Under the pieces are notes generated by a model. That model did no database searches. It saw only the letters and a list, made by a program, of their open reading frames with translations, and was not told where the DNA came from. Of a stretch of 56,178 nt of DNA, positions 34,860 to 44,043 are shown piece by piece. The stretch comes from Allobosea sp. 47.2.35. GTDB lineage: Bacteria > Pseudomonadota > Alphaproteobacteria > Rhizobiales > Beijerinckiaceae. The stretch is from the NCBI RefSeq assembly GCF_024655635.1, contig NZ_JANLGI010000023.1:1-56178 (forward strand). The letters run 5' to 3'. Numbering within the stretch: position 1 is the first letter of the stretch; each line of letters begins with the position of its first letter. A program made the translations under genes and the position numbers.

Positions 34860-36119
34860 TTGTCGACAGAGACCCTCAATATCGCCGTGATCGGCGCCGG
34901 AATCACCGGCATCACCACCGCCTACAACCTGCTGAAACGTGGCTGCCGGGTCACCGTGTTCGAACGGCATCCCTATGCCGCGATGGAGACCTCCTTCGCC
35001 AATGGCGGCCAGCTCTCCGCCTCGAATGCCGAGGTCTGGAACAGCTGGTCGACGATGCTGAAGGGCATCAAGTGGATGTTCACGCCGGGCGCTCCCCTGC
35101 TCGTCGGTCCGCGGCCGGGATGGCACAAGCTCTCGTGGATGGCGGAGTTCGTCGCCGCGATCCCGCGCTACGAGGAAAACACCATCACGACCGCCCGCCT
35201 GGCGATGGAGGCGCGGCATCACCTGCGGCGGATTGCGGCTGAGGAAGGCATAGCCTTCGACTGCGAAGAGCGCGGAATCCTGCACGTCTATCGCGGCAGG
35301 AAGGATTTCGAGGCAGCCGCACGGGTGACCTCGCTCCTGGCCAAAGCCGGGCTGGAGCGAAGAGCCGTAACCCCGCAGGAAATCCGGTCGATCGAGCCGG
35401 CGCTGCACGGCGACTTCCATGGCGGCTTCTATACCCCTTCGGACTTCACCGGCGACATCCACAAGTTCACGCTAGGCCTTTCAAACGCCTGCGAAAAACG
35501 CGGCGCCGAGATGCGGTTCGGCGTCGATGTCCTCTCGATCACGCCCGGCGCGAGGTCAGTCGAGATCGGCTTCGCCCTATCCGAAGCGGAACCGCGCTCA
35601 ACGAAGACGCAGGTCGCGACCTTCGATTCGATCGTGATCTGCGGAGGCGTCGGCTCGCGCCAGCTCGCTGCGAAGGCCGGCGACCGGATGAATGTCTATC
35701 CGGTGAAGGGCTATTCCATCACGGTGGATTTGCCGGAGAAGGCCGATCAGGACGCCGCACCCTGGACCAGCCTGCTCGACGATCAGGCCAAGATCGTCAC
35801 CAGCCGCCTGGGAGCAACGCGCTTCCGCGTCGCCGGGACGGCCGAGTTCAACGGCTACAACAAGGATATCCGGGCTGCGCGCGTCGAGCCTCTGATCGCC
35901 TGGTGCCGCCAGCACTTCCCGAAGATGAGCACACGCCAGGTCGTCCCTTGGGCTGGCTTGAGGCCGATGATGCCGGACATGGTGCCGCGCGTCATGCACG
36001 GCCGAAACCCGCGGGTGTTCTACAACACCGGACATGGCCACCTTGGCTGGACATTGTCGGCCGCCACGGCCGACGCCCTCGCCGCGCTGATCACGCAGCG
36101 CCCCAACAGTCTTTCGTAG
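34860..36119 (+). CDS. FAD-dependent amino-acid oxidoreductase (DadA family), glycine-riboswitch controlled
   Basis: A 419-aa D-amino-acid dehydrogenase/glycine-oxidase-type flavoenzyme. N-terminal AVIGAGITGITTAYNLLKRG is the FAD-binding motif, TSFANGGQLSASNAEVWNSW is the DadA signature, and VYPVKGYSITVDL and PWAGLRPMMPDM fit the C-terminal FAD domain (YNTGHGHLGWTLSAATADAL). DadA deaminates D-amino acids into the quinone pool. The start is a TTG with GGAAGGAG upstream; TTG fits the spacing. The glycine riboswitch suggests the physiological substrate is glycine or a glycine-derived amino acid. A long hairpin follows at 36131. Confidence 0.9.
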   Translation: MSTETLNIAVIGAGITGITTAYNLLKRGCRVTVFERHPYAAMETSFANGGQLSASNAEVWNSWSTMLKGIKWMFTPGAPLLVGPRPGWHKLSWMAEFVAAIPRYEENTITTARLAMEARHHLRRIAAEEGIAFDCEERGILHVYRGRKDFEAAARVTSLLAKAGLERRAVTPQEIRSIEPALHGDFHGGFYTPSDFTGDIHKFTLGLSNACEKRGAEMRFGVDVLSITPGARSVEIGFALSEAEPRSTKTQVATFDSIVICGGVGSRQLAAKAGDRMNVYPVKGYSITVDLPEKADQDAAPWTSLLDDQAKIVTSRLGATRFRVAGTAEFNGYNKDIRAARVEPLIAWCRQHFPKMSTRQVVPWAGLRPMMPDMVPRVMHGRNPRVFYNTGHGHLGWTLSAATADALAALITQRPNSLS

Positions 36120-36130
36120 ATCGCGCTTCT

Positions 36131-36165
36131 GTGCGGGCCTGCCGATCTCATCGGCCGGCCCGCAC
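36131..36165. terminator. Long hairpin between the converging dadA-like and tctA genes
   Basis: GTGCGGGCC..GCCGAT..CTC..ATCGGC..GGCCCGCAC: a 15-bp stem with one internal mismatch and a 3-nt loop. It lies between two convergent stops and lacks a T-run, so it is probably a bidirectional termination or mRNA-protecting hairpin. Confidence 0.6.
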
Positions 36166-36240
36166 GTCGCTCCGAAACCAGCCAGCCGGCTCGTTGCCGC
36201 GTTCTGGTGCCGCATGGGCCGGCCTCGCGGTCGGGCGGGC

Positions 36241-37755
36241 TTATTGGGCAGCCGTCAACGTCGGAGTTTCATTGCGCCGGCCCTGAAGGAACCGAAGCAA
36301 CGGAATCAGCAGCAGCAGAGACGCGACGATCAGAAGCCCCGCCGCGATCGGGGATGAAACCAGAGTCATCGGGTCGCCCTGACCGATGGCCAGCGCGCGA
36401 CGAAGCTGCAACTCGGCCATCGGGCCAAGAATGAGACCGATGAGTGCCGGCGCGATCGGCACGGAGCAGCAGCGGAAGCCGTAGCCGACGAGCCCCAGCA
36501 GCGCGAGTGCCAACAGTTCGACCCAGGACTGAGACAGGCCCCAGACGCCCACCAGCGAGAAGATCAGGATGCCCGCGTAGAGATGCGGCTTCGGGATCGC
36601 CAAGAGCTTCACCCAGACCCGCGCCATCGGCAGGTTGAGGACCAGCAGCATCAGGTTGCCGATATAGAGCGAGGCGATCACGCCCCAGACCAGTTCGGGG
36701 TTGCTGGTGAACAGCGTCGGGCCGGGCTGGAGACCGTAATTCTGGAAGGCCGCCAGCATCACCGCCGCCGTCGCGGAGGTCGGCAGGCCGAGCGTGAGCA
36801 GCGGTACCATGACGCCGGCGACGGCGGCGTTGTTCGCCGCTTCGGGTCCGGCGACGCCCTCGATTGCGCCATGACCGAATTCTTCCGGGTTCTTCGAAAG
36901 GCGCCGCTCCAGCGTGTAGGACAGCAGCGTGGGGATTTCCGAGCCGCCGGCCGGCATGACGCCGATCGGGAAACCGAGTGCCGCGCCACGCAGCCAGGGC
37001 TTCCACGATCTCCGCCAGTCCTCGCGCGACATCGCGATCGGCCCGTTGACCTCGATGACCTTCTGCGGTTCCCGGCTGAGGCGGCTGGCGACGAAGAGGA
37101 TCTCGCCCACCGCGAACATCGCGACCAGCACGATGGTGATGCCGATGCCATCGGACAGTTCCGGCACGCCGAAGGTCAGGCGCGGCAGGCCGGCCTGATA
37201 GTCGGTGCCCATCACGGCGAGCGCCAGCCCGAAGAACAGCGAGACGAGGCCGCGCAGGATCGAGGTGCCGAGCACGACCGAGACGGAGGTGAAGGCCAGG
37301 ACCGCGAGCGCGAAATACTCGGCCGGGCCGAAGACGAAGGCGATCTCCGAGATCGTCGGCGCGGCCGCGGTCAGCAGGATCGTGCCGATCGTTCCCGCAA
37401 CGAAGGAGCCGATGGCGGCGGTCGCGAGCGCCGCCGCGCCGCGGCCGTTCTTGGCCATCCTGTTGCCTTCGAGCGCCGTGATCATCGAGCCGGATTCGCC
37501 GGGCGTATTGATCAGGATCGAAGTAGTCGAGCCGCCATACATGGCGCCGTAGAAGACACCGGCGAAGATGATGAAAGCCGCCGTCGGCGACATCGTCACG
37601 GTGACCGGCAGGAGCAAGGTGATGGTGAGCGCCGGGCCGATCCCGGGCAGGACGCCGATCGCAGTCCCGAGCGCGCAGCCGGTCAGCGCCCAGAGCAGGT
37701 TCATCGGCTGCAGCGCGACCGCGAAGCCGTGCATCAGGGCGTCGAGAACGGACAT
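36241..37755 (-). CDS. tctA: Tripartite tricarboxylate transporter, large membrane subunit
   Basis: The 12-helix channel subunit (504 aa) of a TctABC uptake system. Hallmarks: [21 protein letters not shown] and [18 protein letters not shown]. The remaining chain is a continuous series of hydrophobic helices. It transports the carboxylate delivered by TctC, using an ion gradient. The start at 37755 shares one base with the stop of tctB, so the three genes form a single tctCBA transcription unit. Substrates of this family vary (citrate, tartrate, aconitate, terephthalate and more). Confidence 0.94.
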   Translation of the reverse strand: MSVLDALMHGFAVALQPMNLLWALTGCALGTAIGVLPGIGPALTITLLLPVTVTMSPTAAFIIFAGVFYGAMYGGSTTSILINTPGESGSMITALEGNRMAKNGRGAAALATAAIGSFVAGTIGTILLTAAAPTISEIAFVFGPAEYFALAVLAFTSVSVVLGTSILRGLVSLFFGLALAVMGTDYQAGLPRLTFGVPELSDGIGITIVLVAMFAVGEILFVASRLSREPQKVIEVNGPIAMSREDWRRSWKPWLRGAALGFPIGVMPAGGSEIPTLLSYTLERRLSKNPEEFGHGAIEGVAGPEAANNAAVAGVMVPLLTLGLPTSATAAVMLAAFQNYGLQPGPTLFTSNPELVWGVIASLYIGNLMLLVLNLPMARVWVKLLAIPKPHLYAGILIFSLVGVWGLSQSWVELLALALLGLVGYGFRCCSVPIAPALIGLILGPMAELQLRRALAIGQGDPMTLVSSPIAAGLLIVASLLLLIPLLRFLQGRRNETPTLTAAQ

Positions 37756-38258
37756 CAGAAGCCTCCGGGCGGGAAGAAGCCGCCGAGCTGGACGCCGAGC
37801 CTCGTGAAGGCGAGCCAGGTGAGCGACGCGACGGCAAAGCCGATCAGGACGTCGATAAGCGGCTTCCCGGAGCCGTAGGCGCGGGTGATGAAGGCGTAGG
37901 CCATGGCTCCGCCGAGCGGGAAGCCAGCCTGGCCGATCAGCCCGATCGGCAGGAAGACACCGGCCGCAGCCGTCAGGAAGCCATTCCAGGACATCGGCCG
38001 GCCGATATCGGCGCCCTCGGTTTCCTCGGGCTCGAAGACGGCGCCTCTCAAGACCTGATAGCCGAGGGCGAGCCCCAGGGCCGTGAGGACGAGACCGACC
38101 GCGAGGACAAAGAAACCGGGGCCGATCCCGGCATAGGCCTGTGTCAGCGGCAGGTCGGTCGCCTCGTGAAGCAGGACCGCTCCGAGGGTCAGGACGCCGA
38201 CCGGCAAACCCCAGCGCGACAACCGTCGCGCCGGGAAGGACGTGACCGTCGCGGTCAT
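37755..38258 (-). CDS. tctB: Tripartite tricarboxylate transporter, small membrane subunit
   Basis: A 167-aa protein with four helices ([16 protein letters not shown]... [68 protein letters not shown]), the typical TctB layout. The chain ends immediately before tctA (1-nt overlap) and begins within the last 4 nt of tctC (ATGA). It partners TctA in the inner membrane. Confidence 0.92.
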   Translation of the reverse strand: MTATVTSFPARRLSRWGLPVGVLTLGAVLLHEATDLPLTQAYAGIGPGFFVLAVGLVLTALGLALGYQVLRGAVFEPEETEGADIGRPMSWNGFLTAAAGVFLPIGLIGQAGFPLGGAMAYAFITRAYGSGKPLIDVLIGFAVASLTWLAFTRLGVQLGGFFPPGGF

Positions 38259-39211
38259 TTGGCGACCCCGAGTTCCTCGAGGATCGGCCTGATCCGCGCG
38301 TTCTCGCTGGCGATGAAGGCCGCGAAATCATCCCCGCCGAGATAGGCGCTCTGAAGACCGGACTTGTCGAGCTCGGTCTTCCATTCCGCGTTCTCGGTCG
38401 CCTTGGCGAAGCGCTCGACCCAGGCCTTGCGAGCCGCCGCCGACATGCCGGGCGCGCCGACGATCCCGCGCCAGTTGCCCATGGCGATGTCGACGCCGCT
38501 TTCCTTCAGGGTCGGGGCGTCGATGCCGGGAAGGCGCTTGTCCGAGGTCACCGCGATGATCCGCACACGCCCGGCATCGGCGAGGCCCTTGAGCTCCGAG
38601 GCGCCGGAGACGAGGACGGCGATCTTGCCGCCGGCGAGCTGCGTGACGGCTTCGGCGCCGCCGCCATAGGCGATGTAGTTCAGGCGCTGGAGCGGCAGGC
38701 CGGCGCTCTTGGCGATCATGCCGGCGATGATGTGGTCGATGCCGCCGGCCGACCCGCCGCCGAACGCCACGGCGCCGGGATTGACCTTCAGGGCCTCGGT
38801 CAGGTCCTTGACGGTCTTGATCGGGGAGTTCGCGGGCACCGCGAGCCCGTTATATTCGAAGGTCAGGCGCGCGACTGGCGTCGTCTCCGTAATTTGCGGC
38901 GAGCCCTTCGTCGCCATGATCGAGCCCAGCAGGATCACGCCCATGCCCATCAGGGCGTTGTCCTGGCCCTTGCTGGTGCGGATAAACTCGCCGAGCCCGA
39001 GCGTCCCGCCGGCACCGGGCTTGTTGGTGAAGACAGCGCCGTCTTTGAACTGGCCGCTCTTGTCGAGCATCGTCATCGCGAGCCGCGTGGTGGTGTCGTA
39101 GCCCCCGCCCGCTCCCGCCGGCACCATCACCTTGGCCGGCTCGGCCAGCGCCATTCCCGAAAAACCGACCGCCATCGCGATCGAAAGCATCGTCTTGCGC
39201 ATGTTCTGCAT
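38255..39211 (-). CDS. tctC: Tripartite tricarboxylate transporter, periplasmic binding protein
   Basis: A 318-aa exported solute-binding protein, first gene of the tctCBA unit. The signal peptide is [16 protein letters not shown] (cleaved before EPAKVM). The mature body has [31 protein letters not shown], and [21 protein letters not shown], typical of the Bug/TctC family, which grips carboxylates with two backbone loops. The start is 101 bp from the divergent aconitase start, and both probably share one operator region. The ligand is likely a tri- or dicarboxylate given the neighbours. Confidence 0.93.
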   Translation of the reverse strand: MQNMRKTMLSIAMAVGFSGMALAEPAKVMVPAGAGGGYDTTTRLAMTMLDKSGQFKDGAVFTNKPGAGGTLGLGEFIRTSKGQDNALMGMGVILLGSIMATKGSPQITETTPVARLTFEYNGLAVPANSPIKTVKDLTEALKVNPGAVAFGGGSAGGIDHIIAGMIAKSAGLPLQRLNYIAYGGGAEAVTQLAGGKIAVLVSGASELKGLADAGRVRIIAVTSDKRLPGIDAPTLKESGVDIAMGNWRGIVGAPGMSAAARKAWVERFAKATENAEWKTELDKSGLQSAYLGGDDFAAFIASENARIRPILEELGVAK

Positions 39212-39233
39212 CCTCCCAGTTGGATGGCAATAT

Positions 39234-39285
39234 ATTGTATTTTGGATATCCGTAGCTATTGTTTTTTAGATATGCAAGATATAAT
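39234..39285 (+). promoter_or_regulatory. Direct-repeat operator candidate and -10 box in the tctC/aconitase gap
   Basis: ATTGTATTTTGGATAT (39234-39249) and ATTGTTTTTTAGATAT (39258-39273) match at 14 of 16 bases and start 24 bp apart, in an AT-rich 60-bp patch unlike the rest of the GC-rich window. A perfect TATAAT follows at 39280-39285, with a TTGTTT-type -35 candidate near 39259, so the second repeat overlaps the promoter of the aconitase operon. The likely reader is the GntR protein encoded at 43134. Confidence 0.55.
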
Positions 39286-39312
39286 CAACGAGCCAGTTCA
39301 GGGAGAGCCGTC

Positions 39313-41985
39313 ATGTTGGAAAGAGCCACGCTGGCCGCGTTGGGGGCCGAAGCCGGGCGGGTGCGCTATGTGCCGATCGCTCGTTACCCCGGCATCGAGC
39401 GGCTGCCGTTTTCGCTGCGCGTCGTGCTCGAGAACCTGCTCAGGCAGCAATTCTTCGAGGGGGTGGAGAACGACGCGCAGGTCCAGGCCGTCCTGCAGCG
39501 CGAGACCGGAGCGGCGCTGACGTTCAAGCCCACCCGCATCTACGGGCAGGATATTCTCGCCAAGGTGATGCTGGTCGATATGGCCGGGTTACGCGACGCT
39601 CTCGCGGCAGCGGGCCGCGACCCCGGCGTCGTCAATCCCGCGGTGCCGGTCGATATCGTCATCGACCATTCGCTTCAGGTCGACTTTTTCGGCACGCGCG
39701 ATGCACCGCGCCTCAACCTGGAGATGGAATATCGCCGGAATGCCGAGCGCTTCGAGTTCCTGCGCTGGTGCTCGGAGAGCTTCGAGCGCGTCCGTGTCGT
39801 GCCGCCGGGCAAGGGCATCATGCACCAGATCCATCTGGAGAAGATCGGTCAGGTCGTCTGGACCGAAGAGCTGAAGGGGATGCAGGTGGCATCGCCCGAC
39901 ACCTGCGTCGGCACGGACAGCCATACGCCGATGATCAACGGCCTCGGCCTCCTCGGCTGGGGCGTCGGCGGGATCGAGGCGGAAGCCGTGATGCTCGGCA
40001 AGGGCGTGGCGATGGCGCTGCCGCGCGTGATCGGCGTCGAGGTCAAGGGCAAGCTGCGCGAGGGCGTGATGCCGACCGACCTCGTGCTGACCATCACCGA
40101 ACGCCTGCGCAAGGTCGGTGTCGTCGGCGAGTTCGTCGAGTTCTTCGGCACCGGGATGACGCAGCTCTCCGTCGCCGACCGCGGCACCATCGCTAACATG
40201 GCGCCGGAATACGGGGCGACAGCGGTCTATTTCCCGATCGACCAACGCTCGATCGAGTATCTCAGGATGACCGCACGGCCAGCCGAACAGATCGCCCTGG
40301 TCGAGGCCTATGCCCGCGCCCAGAAGCTCTGGCGCGACGAGACGACACCGGCGCCGGCCTACGATCTCGTGGTCGAGGTCGACCTGGCCGATATCCGCCC
40401 GTCCATGGCGGGGCCGAAAAATCCCGAGGATCGCTTCGACCTCGCTGACGCCGCGACGGCCTTCGTCGCGCATAGCCAGGCGATTGCCGGCCGCGAGCCC
40501 GCCGCTCAGCGTCATCCGGTCGCTGGCGCCGATTTCGCGATCAGGGACGGCGATCTGGCGATCGCGGCGATCACGAGCTGCACCAATACGTCGAACCCTG
40601 TCGGGATGATCGCGGCCGGCTTGGTCGCCCGCAATGCCGCGCGCCTCGGCTTGAAGTCCAAGCCCTGGGTGAAGACCTCGCTGGCACCCGGCAGCCATGT
40701 GGTGGCCGAAGTGCTGGAGCGTTGCGGCCTGCAGCGCGATCTCGACGCACTCGGCTTTCAGGTCGTCGGCTTCGGCTGCACGACCTGCAATGGCGGCTCG
40801 GGGCCGCTGCCGCAGCCGATCGCCGACGCGATCGAGAACAACGGCGTCGTCGCGACCGCCGTGCTTTCGGGCAACCGCAACTTCCAGGGGCGCATCCATC
40901 CCAATGTCCGGGCGGCCTATCTCGCCTCGCCGGCGCTGGTCGTCGCCTATGCCATCGCCGGCTCGATGACGGTGGACATCACCCGCGAGCCGATCGGCAT
41001 CTCGGCAGAGGGCAAGCCGGTCTTCCTCGCGGATATCTGGCCGAGCTTCGCCGAGATCGATGCGCTGGTCGCGAGCGCCTATACGCCCGATGTCTTCACC
41101 GAGAAATATGCCGATCTCTTCGACGGTGGCGAACCCTGGGCGCAGCTGGCGACAAAACCCTCCGCGCTCTTCAGCTGGCAGCCTGGCAGCTCCTATGTCC
41201 GCCAGCCGCCCTATTTCGCCGGCCTTTCGCCGGAGCCTTCCCGGTCATTCGACATCCGCGGCGCCCGGCCGCTGGTCATCCTCGGCGACTCGATCACCAC
41301 CGACGACATCTCGCCGTCGGGCGCGATCAGCCTCGGCACGCCTTCGGCCGACCTGCTCCTGTCCTATGGGGTCAAGAAGGCCGACTTCAACAACTACACC
41401 ACCCGCCGGGCCAATCACGAGGTCGCCGTCCGCGCCACCTTCGCGAATATCCGCCTGCGCAACCGCATCATCCCCGGCATCGAGGGCGGCTTCACCAGGG
41501 TCATGCCGGAAGGCGAGCAGATGCGCATTTTCGAAGCGGCGCAGGCCTATATGGCGCGCGGCACGCCGCTCGTCGTGATCGCCGGCAAGAACTATGGTTG
41601 CGGGTCCTCGCGCGACTGGGCGGCGAAGGGCGTCGCGCTGCTCGGCGTCAAGGCCGTGATCGCGGAGGGGTTCGAGCGCATCCACCGGACCAATCTGGTC
41701 GGCATGGGCGTGCTGCCACTGCAATTCGCGGAGGGGGTACTCGTCGAATCGTTCGATCTCGACGGCAGCGAAACCTACGACATCGCCGGCCTCGACCGCG
41801 ATTTCGCCGTGCGCGACAGCGTGAGCTGCAAGGTGACCCGCAGCAGTGGCGAAACCCTCGACATTCCCCTGATCATCCGTCTCGATACGCCCGAGGATAT
41901 CGCCTATTGGCGCCATGGCGGCATCCTGCCCTTCGTCTGGCGGGATTACATGGGCGCCGACGCACCGATCGCGAGGACAGCATGA
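39313..41985 (+). CDS. Aconitase A-type hydratase
   Basis: An 890-aa [4Fe-4S] dehydratase. Cluster ligands are C423 (ITSCTNTSNP), C489 and C492 (GCTTCNGGSGP). The start MLERATLAALGAEAGRVRYVPIARYPGIERLPFSLRVVLENLL-type block and VPVDIVIDHSLQVDFFG are AcnA-like. A C-terminal swivel domain carries GKNYGCGSSRDWAAKG. Normally converts citrate, cis-aconitate and isocitrate. Adjacency to a PrpF-like isomerase recalls the AcnD/PrpF pair of 2-methylcitrate metabolism, but no prpB or prpC is present. The ATG at 39313 is preceded by GGGAGAG. It heads an operon with prpF (ATGA overlap). Confidence 0.92.
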   Translation: MLERATLAALGAEAGRVRYVPIARYPGIERLPFSLRVVLENLLRQQFFEGVENDAQVQAVLQRETGAALTFKPTRIYGQDILAKVMLVDMAGLRDALAAAGRDPGVVNPAVPVDIVIDHSLQVDFFGTRDAPRLNLEMEYRRNAERFEFLRWCSESFERVRVVPPGKGIMHQIHLEKIGQVVWTEELKGMQVASPDTCVGTDSHTPMINGLGLLGWGVGGIEAEAVMLGKGVAMALPRVIGVEVKGKLREGVMPTDLVLTITERLRKVGVVGEFVEFFGTGMTQLSVADRGTIANMAPEYGATAVYFPIDQRSIEYLRMTARPAEQIALVEAYARAQKLWRDETTPAPAYDLVVEVDLADIRPSMAGPKNPEDRFDLADAATAFVAHSQAIAGREPAAQRHPVAGADFAIRDGDLAIAAITSCTNTSNPVGMIAAGLVARNAARLGLKSKPWVKTSLAPGSHVVAEVLERCGLQRDLDALGFQVVGFGCTTCNGGSGPLPQPIADAIENNGVVATAVLSGNRNFQGRIHPNVRAAYLASPALVVAYAIAGSMTVDITREPIGISAEGKPVFLADIWPSFAEIDALVASAYTPDVFTEKYADLFDGGEPWAQLATKPSALFSWQPGSSYVRQPPYFAGLSPEPSRSFDIRGARPLVILGDSITTDDISPSGAISLGTPSADLLLSYGVKKADFNNYTTRRANHEVAVRATFANIRLRNRIIPGIEGGFTRVMPEGEQMRIFEAAQAYMARGTPLVVIAGKNYGCGSSRDWAAKGVALLGVKAVIAEGFERIHRTNLVGMGVLPLQFAEGVLVESFDLDGSETYDIAGLDRDFAVRDSVSCKVTRSSGETLDIPLIIRLDTPEDIAYWRHGGILPFVWRDYMGADAPIARTA

Positions 41986-43130
41986 GCCAGCACTTCATTC
42001 CCGCCGTCTTCTACCGCGGTGGCACGAGCAAGGGCGTGTTCTTCAACGCGAAGGTTCTGCCTGAAGATCGCGACACCCTCAGCAGGATGTTCGTCGCCGC
42101 TCTGGGAAGCCCCGATCCCTACGGACGCCAGCTCGACGGCATGGGGGGCGGCGTCTCCTCGCTGTCCAAGGCGGTCATCATCGGGCCGCCGACCCATCCC
42201 GACGCCGATGTCGACTACACCTTCATCCAGATCGCGGTTGATCAGCCGGTTGCCGACTGGAGCAATAATTGCGGCAATCTCTCCTCCGCCGTCGGCCATT
42301 TCGCCGTGGACGAGGGTCTCGTTGCCGCGAAGGATGGCGAGGCGCTGGTCCGCATCCACCAGACCAATACGCGCAAGCTGATCCATTCGCGTTTCCAAGT
42401 GAAGGATGGCAAGGCGCAGACGCAGGGCGATTATGTCATCGCCGGTGTCGCGACGCCCGGCTCGCGCATCCGGCTCGACTTCCTCGATCCCGACGGCGCC
42501 GTCACCGGCAAGCTGCTGCCGAGCGGAAACGTCGTCGACACGATCGACCTCGGCGGGGATGGCCGCTTCGAGGTCTCGATCGTCGATGCCACATCGCTCA
42601 TCGTCTATGTTGCCGCCACGGCCTTCGGCCTGACGGGGGCGGAAACCCCTGACGAGATCGAGGCCAGCCCCGGCGTCATGGACAAGCTGGAAGCCATTCG
42701 TCGTCGCACGGGTGTCCTGCTCGGGCTCGGAGCCAATCCGGAAGCGGTCGGCCTTCAGACGCCCCGCATCGCGATGGTCGCGGTCCCCGTCACGTTCAAG
42801 GCACTGGACGGGGAAACTTTCGGACCTGACCAATACGACATCGGCACGCGCATGATCTCGATGCAGCGCGCCCACAAGGCCATTCCCGGCACGGGCGGCC
42901 TCAATCTCGGCGTGGCCACGCAGATCGCCGGCACCATCCCGAACCGCCTCTCTCGGCCGGCCAACGCCGCTGGCGAGGTTCGCGTCGCCAATCCTTCCGG
43001 CCTCGTCTCGGTGGGGGCGGTTGTCCGCCAAAAGGATGGCATGTGGACGGCCGATAGCGCAGTCTTGTTCCGCACGGCACGACGGCTGATGCAGGGAGAG
43101 GTCGCCATCCCGGCCTCCGGCGGACAATAA
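41982..43130 (+). CDS. prpF: PrpF-family isomerase (aconitate/methylaconitate or oxalomesaconate type)
   Basis: A 382-aa PrpF protein with a diaminopimelate-epimerase-like fold. The start FIPAVFYRGGTSKGVFF is the family hallmark. The catalytic lysine is K63 in GGGVSSLSKAVII and the general base/cysteine C97 is in SNNCGNLSSA. The family includes aconitate isomerase (trans to cis aconitate), 2-methylaconitate isomerase and 4-oxalomesaconate tautomerase. Its stop-start overlap with the aconitase gene (4 nt) and the nearby TctABC point to an aconitate-type substrate. Exact activity cannot be read from sequence alone. Confidence 0.9.
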   Translation: MSQHFIPAVFYRGGTSKGVFFNAKVLPEDRDTLSRMFVAALGSPDPYGRQLDGMGGGVSSLSKAVIIGPPTHPDADVDYTFIQIAVDQPVADWSNNCGNLSSAVGHFAVDEGLVAAKDGEALVRIHQTNTRKLIHSRFQVKDGKAQTQGDYVIAGVATPGSRIRLDFLDPDGAVTGKLLPSGNVVDTIDLGGDGRFEVSIVDATSLIVYVAATAFGLTGAETPDEIEASPGVMDKLEAIRRRTGVLLGLGANPEAVGLQTPRIAMVAVPVTFKALDGETFGPDQYDIGTRMISMQRAHKAIPGTGGLNLGVATQIAGTIPNRLSRPANAAGEVRVANPSGLVSVGAVVRQKDGMWTADSAVLFRTARRLMQGEVAIPASGGQ

Positions 43131-43133
43131 CCG

Positions 43134-44036
43134 ATGACCAATGCCCCGACCGCGCTGCAACTCAAGCTGGCGAGCCAGATTCTGTCGCATGCGCGTTCGT
43201 CCGGCTGGCAGAGCGGCCATCATCTGACCGAGGATTCCCTGCAGCCGCTGCTCGGCGCCTCGCGAACGCCGATCCGTGCCGCGATGGCGCATCTGGCCGA
43301 GGCCGGCGTCCTCGAGCGCCGGCCCAACAAGGGCTTCTTCCTGAAGGACACGCCCGCCTCGTCCGAGCCTCCGGCCGACGGCGAGGCGATGGAGGACGAA
43401 TCCGAGACCTATCTCGCCATCGCCATGGATCGGCTGGGGCAGGCCCTGCCGGATGTGGTCAGCGAGAACGAATTGATCCGCCGCTATCATCTGTCGCGGG
43501 CGCGGTTGCGGCACATCCTGGCGCGGATCGCGGCGGAAGGCTGGATCGAGCGCCGGGCGGGCCGGGGCTGGGCCTTCCAGCCCCTGATCGACAGCCTGGA
43601 GGCCTATCGGGAGAACTACCGGTTCCGGCAGATCATGGAGCCGGCTTCGATCCGCGCACCCGAGTTCCAGCCGGACCCGGTCAGGCTGGGCGCGCTGCGC
43701 GACCAGCAGAGCTTCGTGCTGAACCAGGGCTACCGCCATCTCAGCCAGGTCGAGCTCTTCGAGATCAACGCCGCCTTCCACGAGGGCATTGCGGCGATGT
43801 CCGGCAACCGCTTCTTCGTCCAGACACTGGCGCGCCTCAACCAGTTGCGCCGCCTGATGGAATATGGCCGGCCCCTCGACCGGGACCGCGTGCAGCGCGT
43901 CTGCCAGGAGCATCTCGGCATCATCGAAGCCTTGTTGGCCGGCGACAAGGCAGGCGGAGCCGAAAGGCTGGAGGCGCATCTGACCGACGCCGCCCTGGAA
44001 AAGGCGCCGACCATGAGCGGCATCAGAATTCCATGA
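43134..44036 (+). CDS. GntR-family regulator with two winged-helix domains and an FCD domain
   Basis: A 300-aa regulator, ~60 aa longer than ordinary FCD GntR proteins. Residues 10-70 form a GntR-type winged helix (LTEDSLQPLLGASRTPIRAAM, then GVLERRPNKGFFL). Residues 90-150 form a second one (VSENELIRRYHLSRARLRHIL, then GWIERRAGRGWAF). Residues ~155-290 are the FCD ligand domain (FHEGIAAMSGN, CQEHLGIIEALLAG, EAHL), with the metal His residues present but the usual preceding Asp replaced by Asn (EINAAFH). It is the third gene of the aconitase operon and probably controls the divergent tctCBA and acn promoters. Confidence 0.88.
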   Translation: MTNAPTALQLKLASQILSHARSSGWQSGHHLTEDSLQPLLGASRTPIRAAMAHLAEAGVLERRPNKGFFLKDTPASSEPPADGEAMEDESETYLAIAMDRLGQALPDVVSENELIRRYHLSRARLRHILARIAAEGWIERRAGRGWAFQPLIDSLEAYRENYRFRQIMEPASIRAPEFQPDPVRLGALRDQQSFVLNQGYRHLSQVELFEINAAFHEGIAAMSGNRFFVQTLARLNQLRRLMEYGRPLDRDRVQRVCQEHLGIIEALLAGDKAGGAERLEAHLTDAALEKAPTMSGIRIP

Positions 44037-44043
44037 GACACGG

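Noticed and set aside
39313..43130. 2-methylcitrate pathway (acnD-prpF)
   Set aside because: The gene pair resembles it, but prpB, prpC and a propionate regulator are absent, and a tricarboxylate transporter is present instead. Kept only as an alternative.
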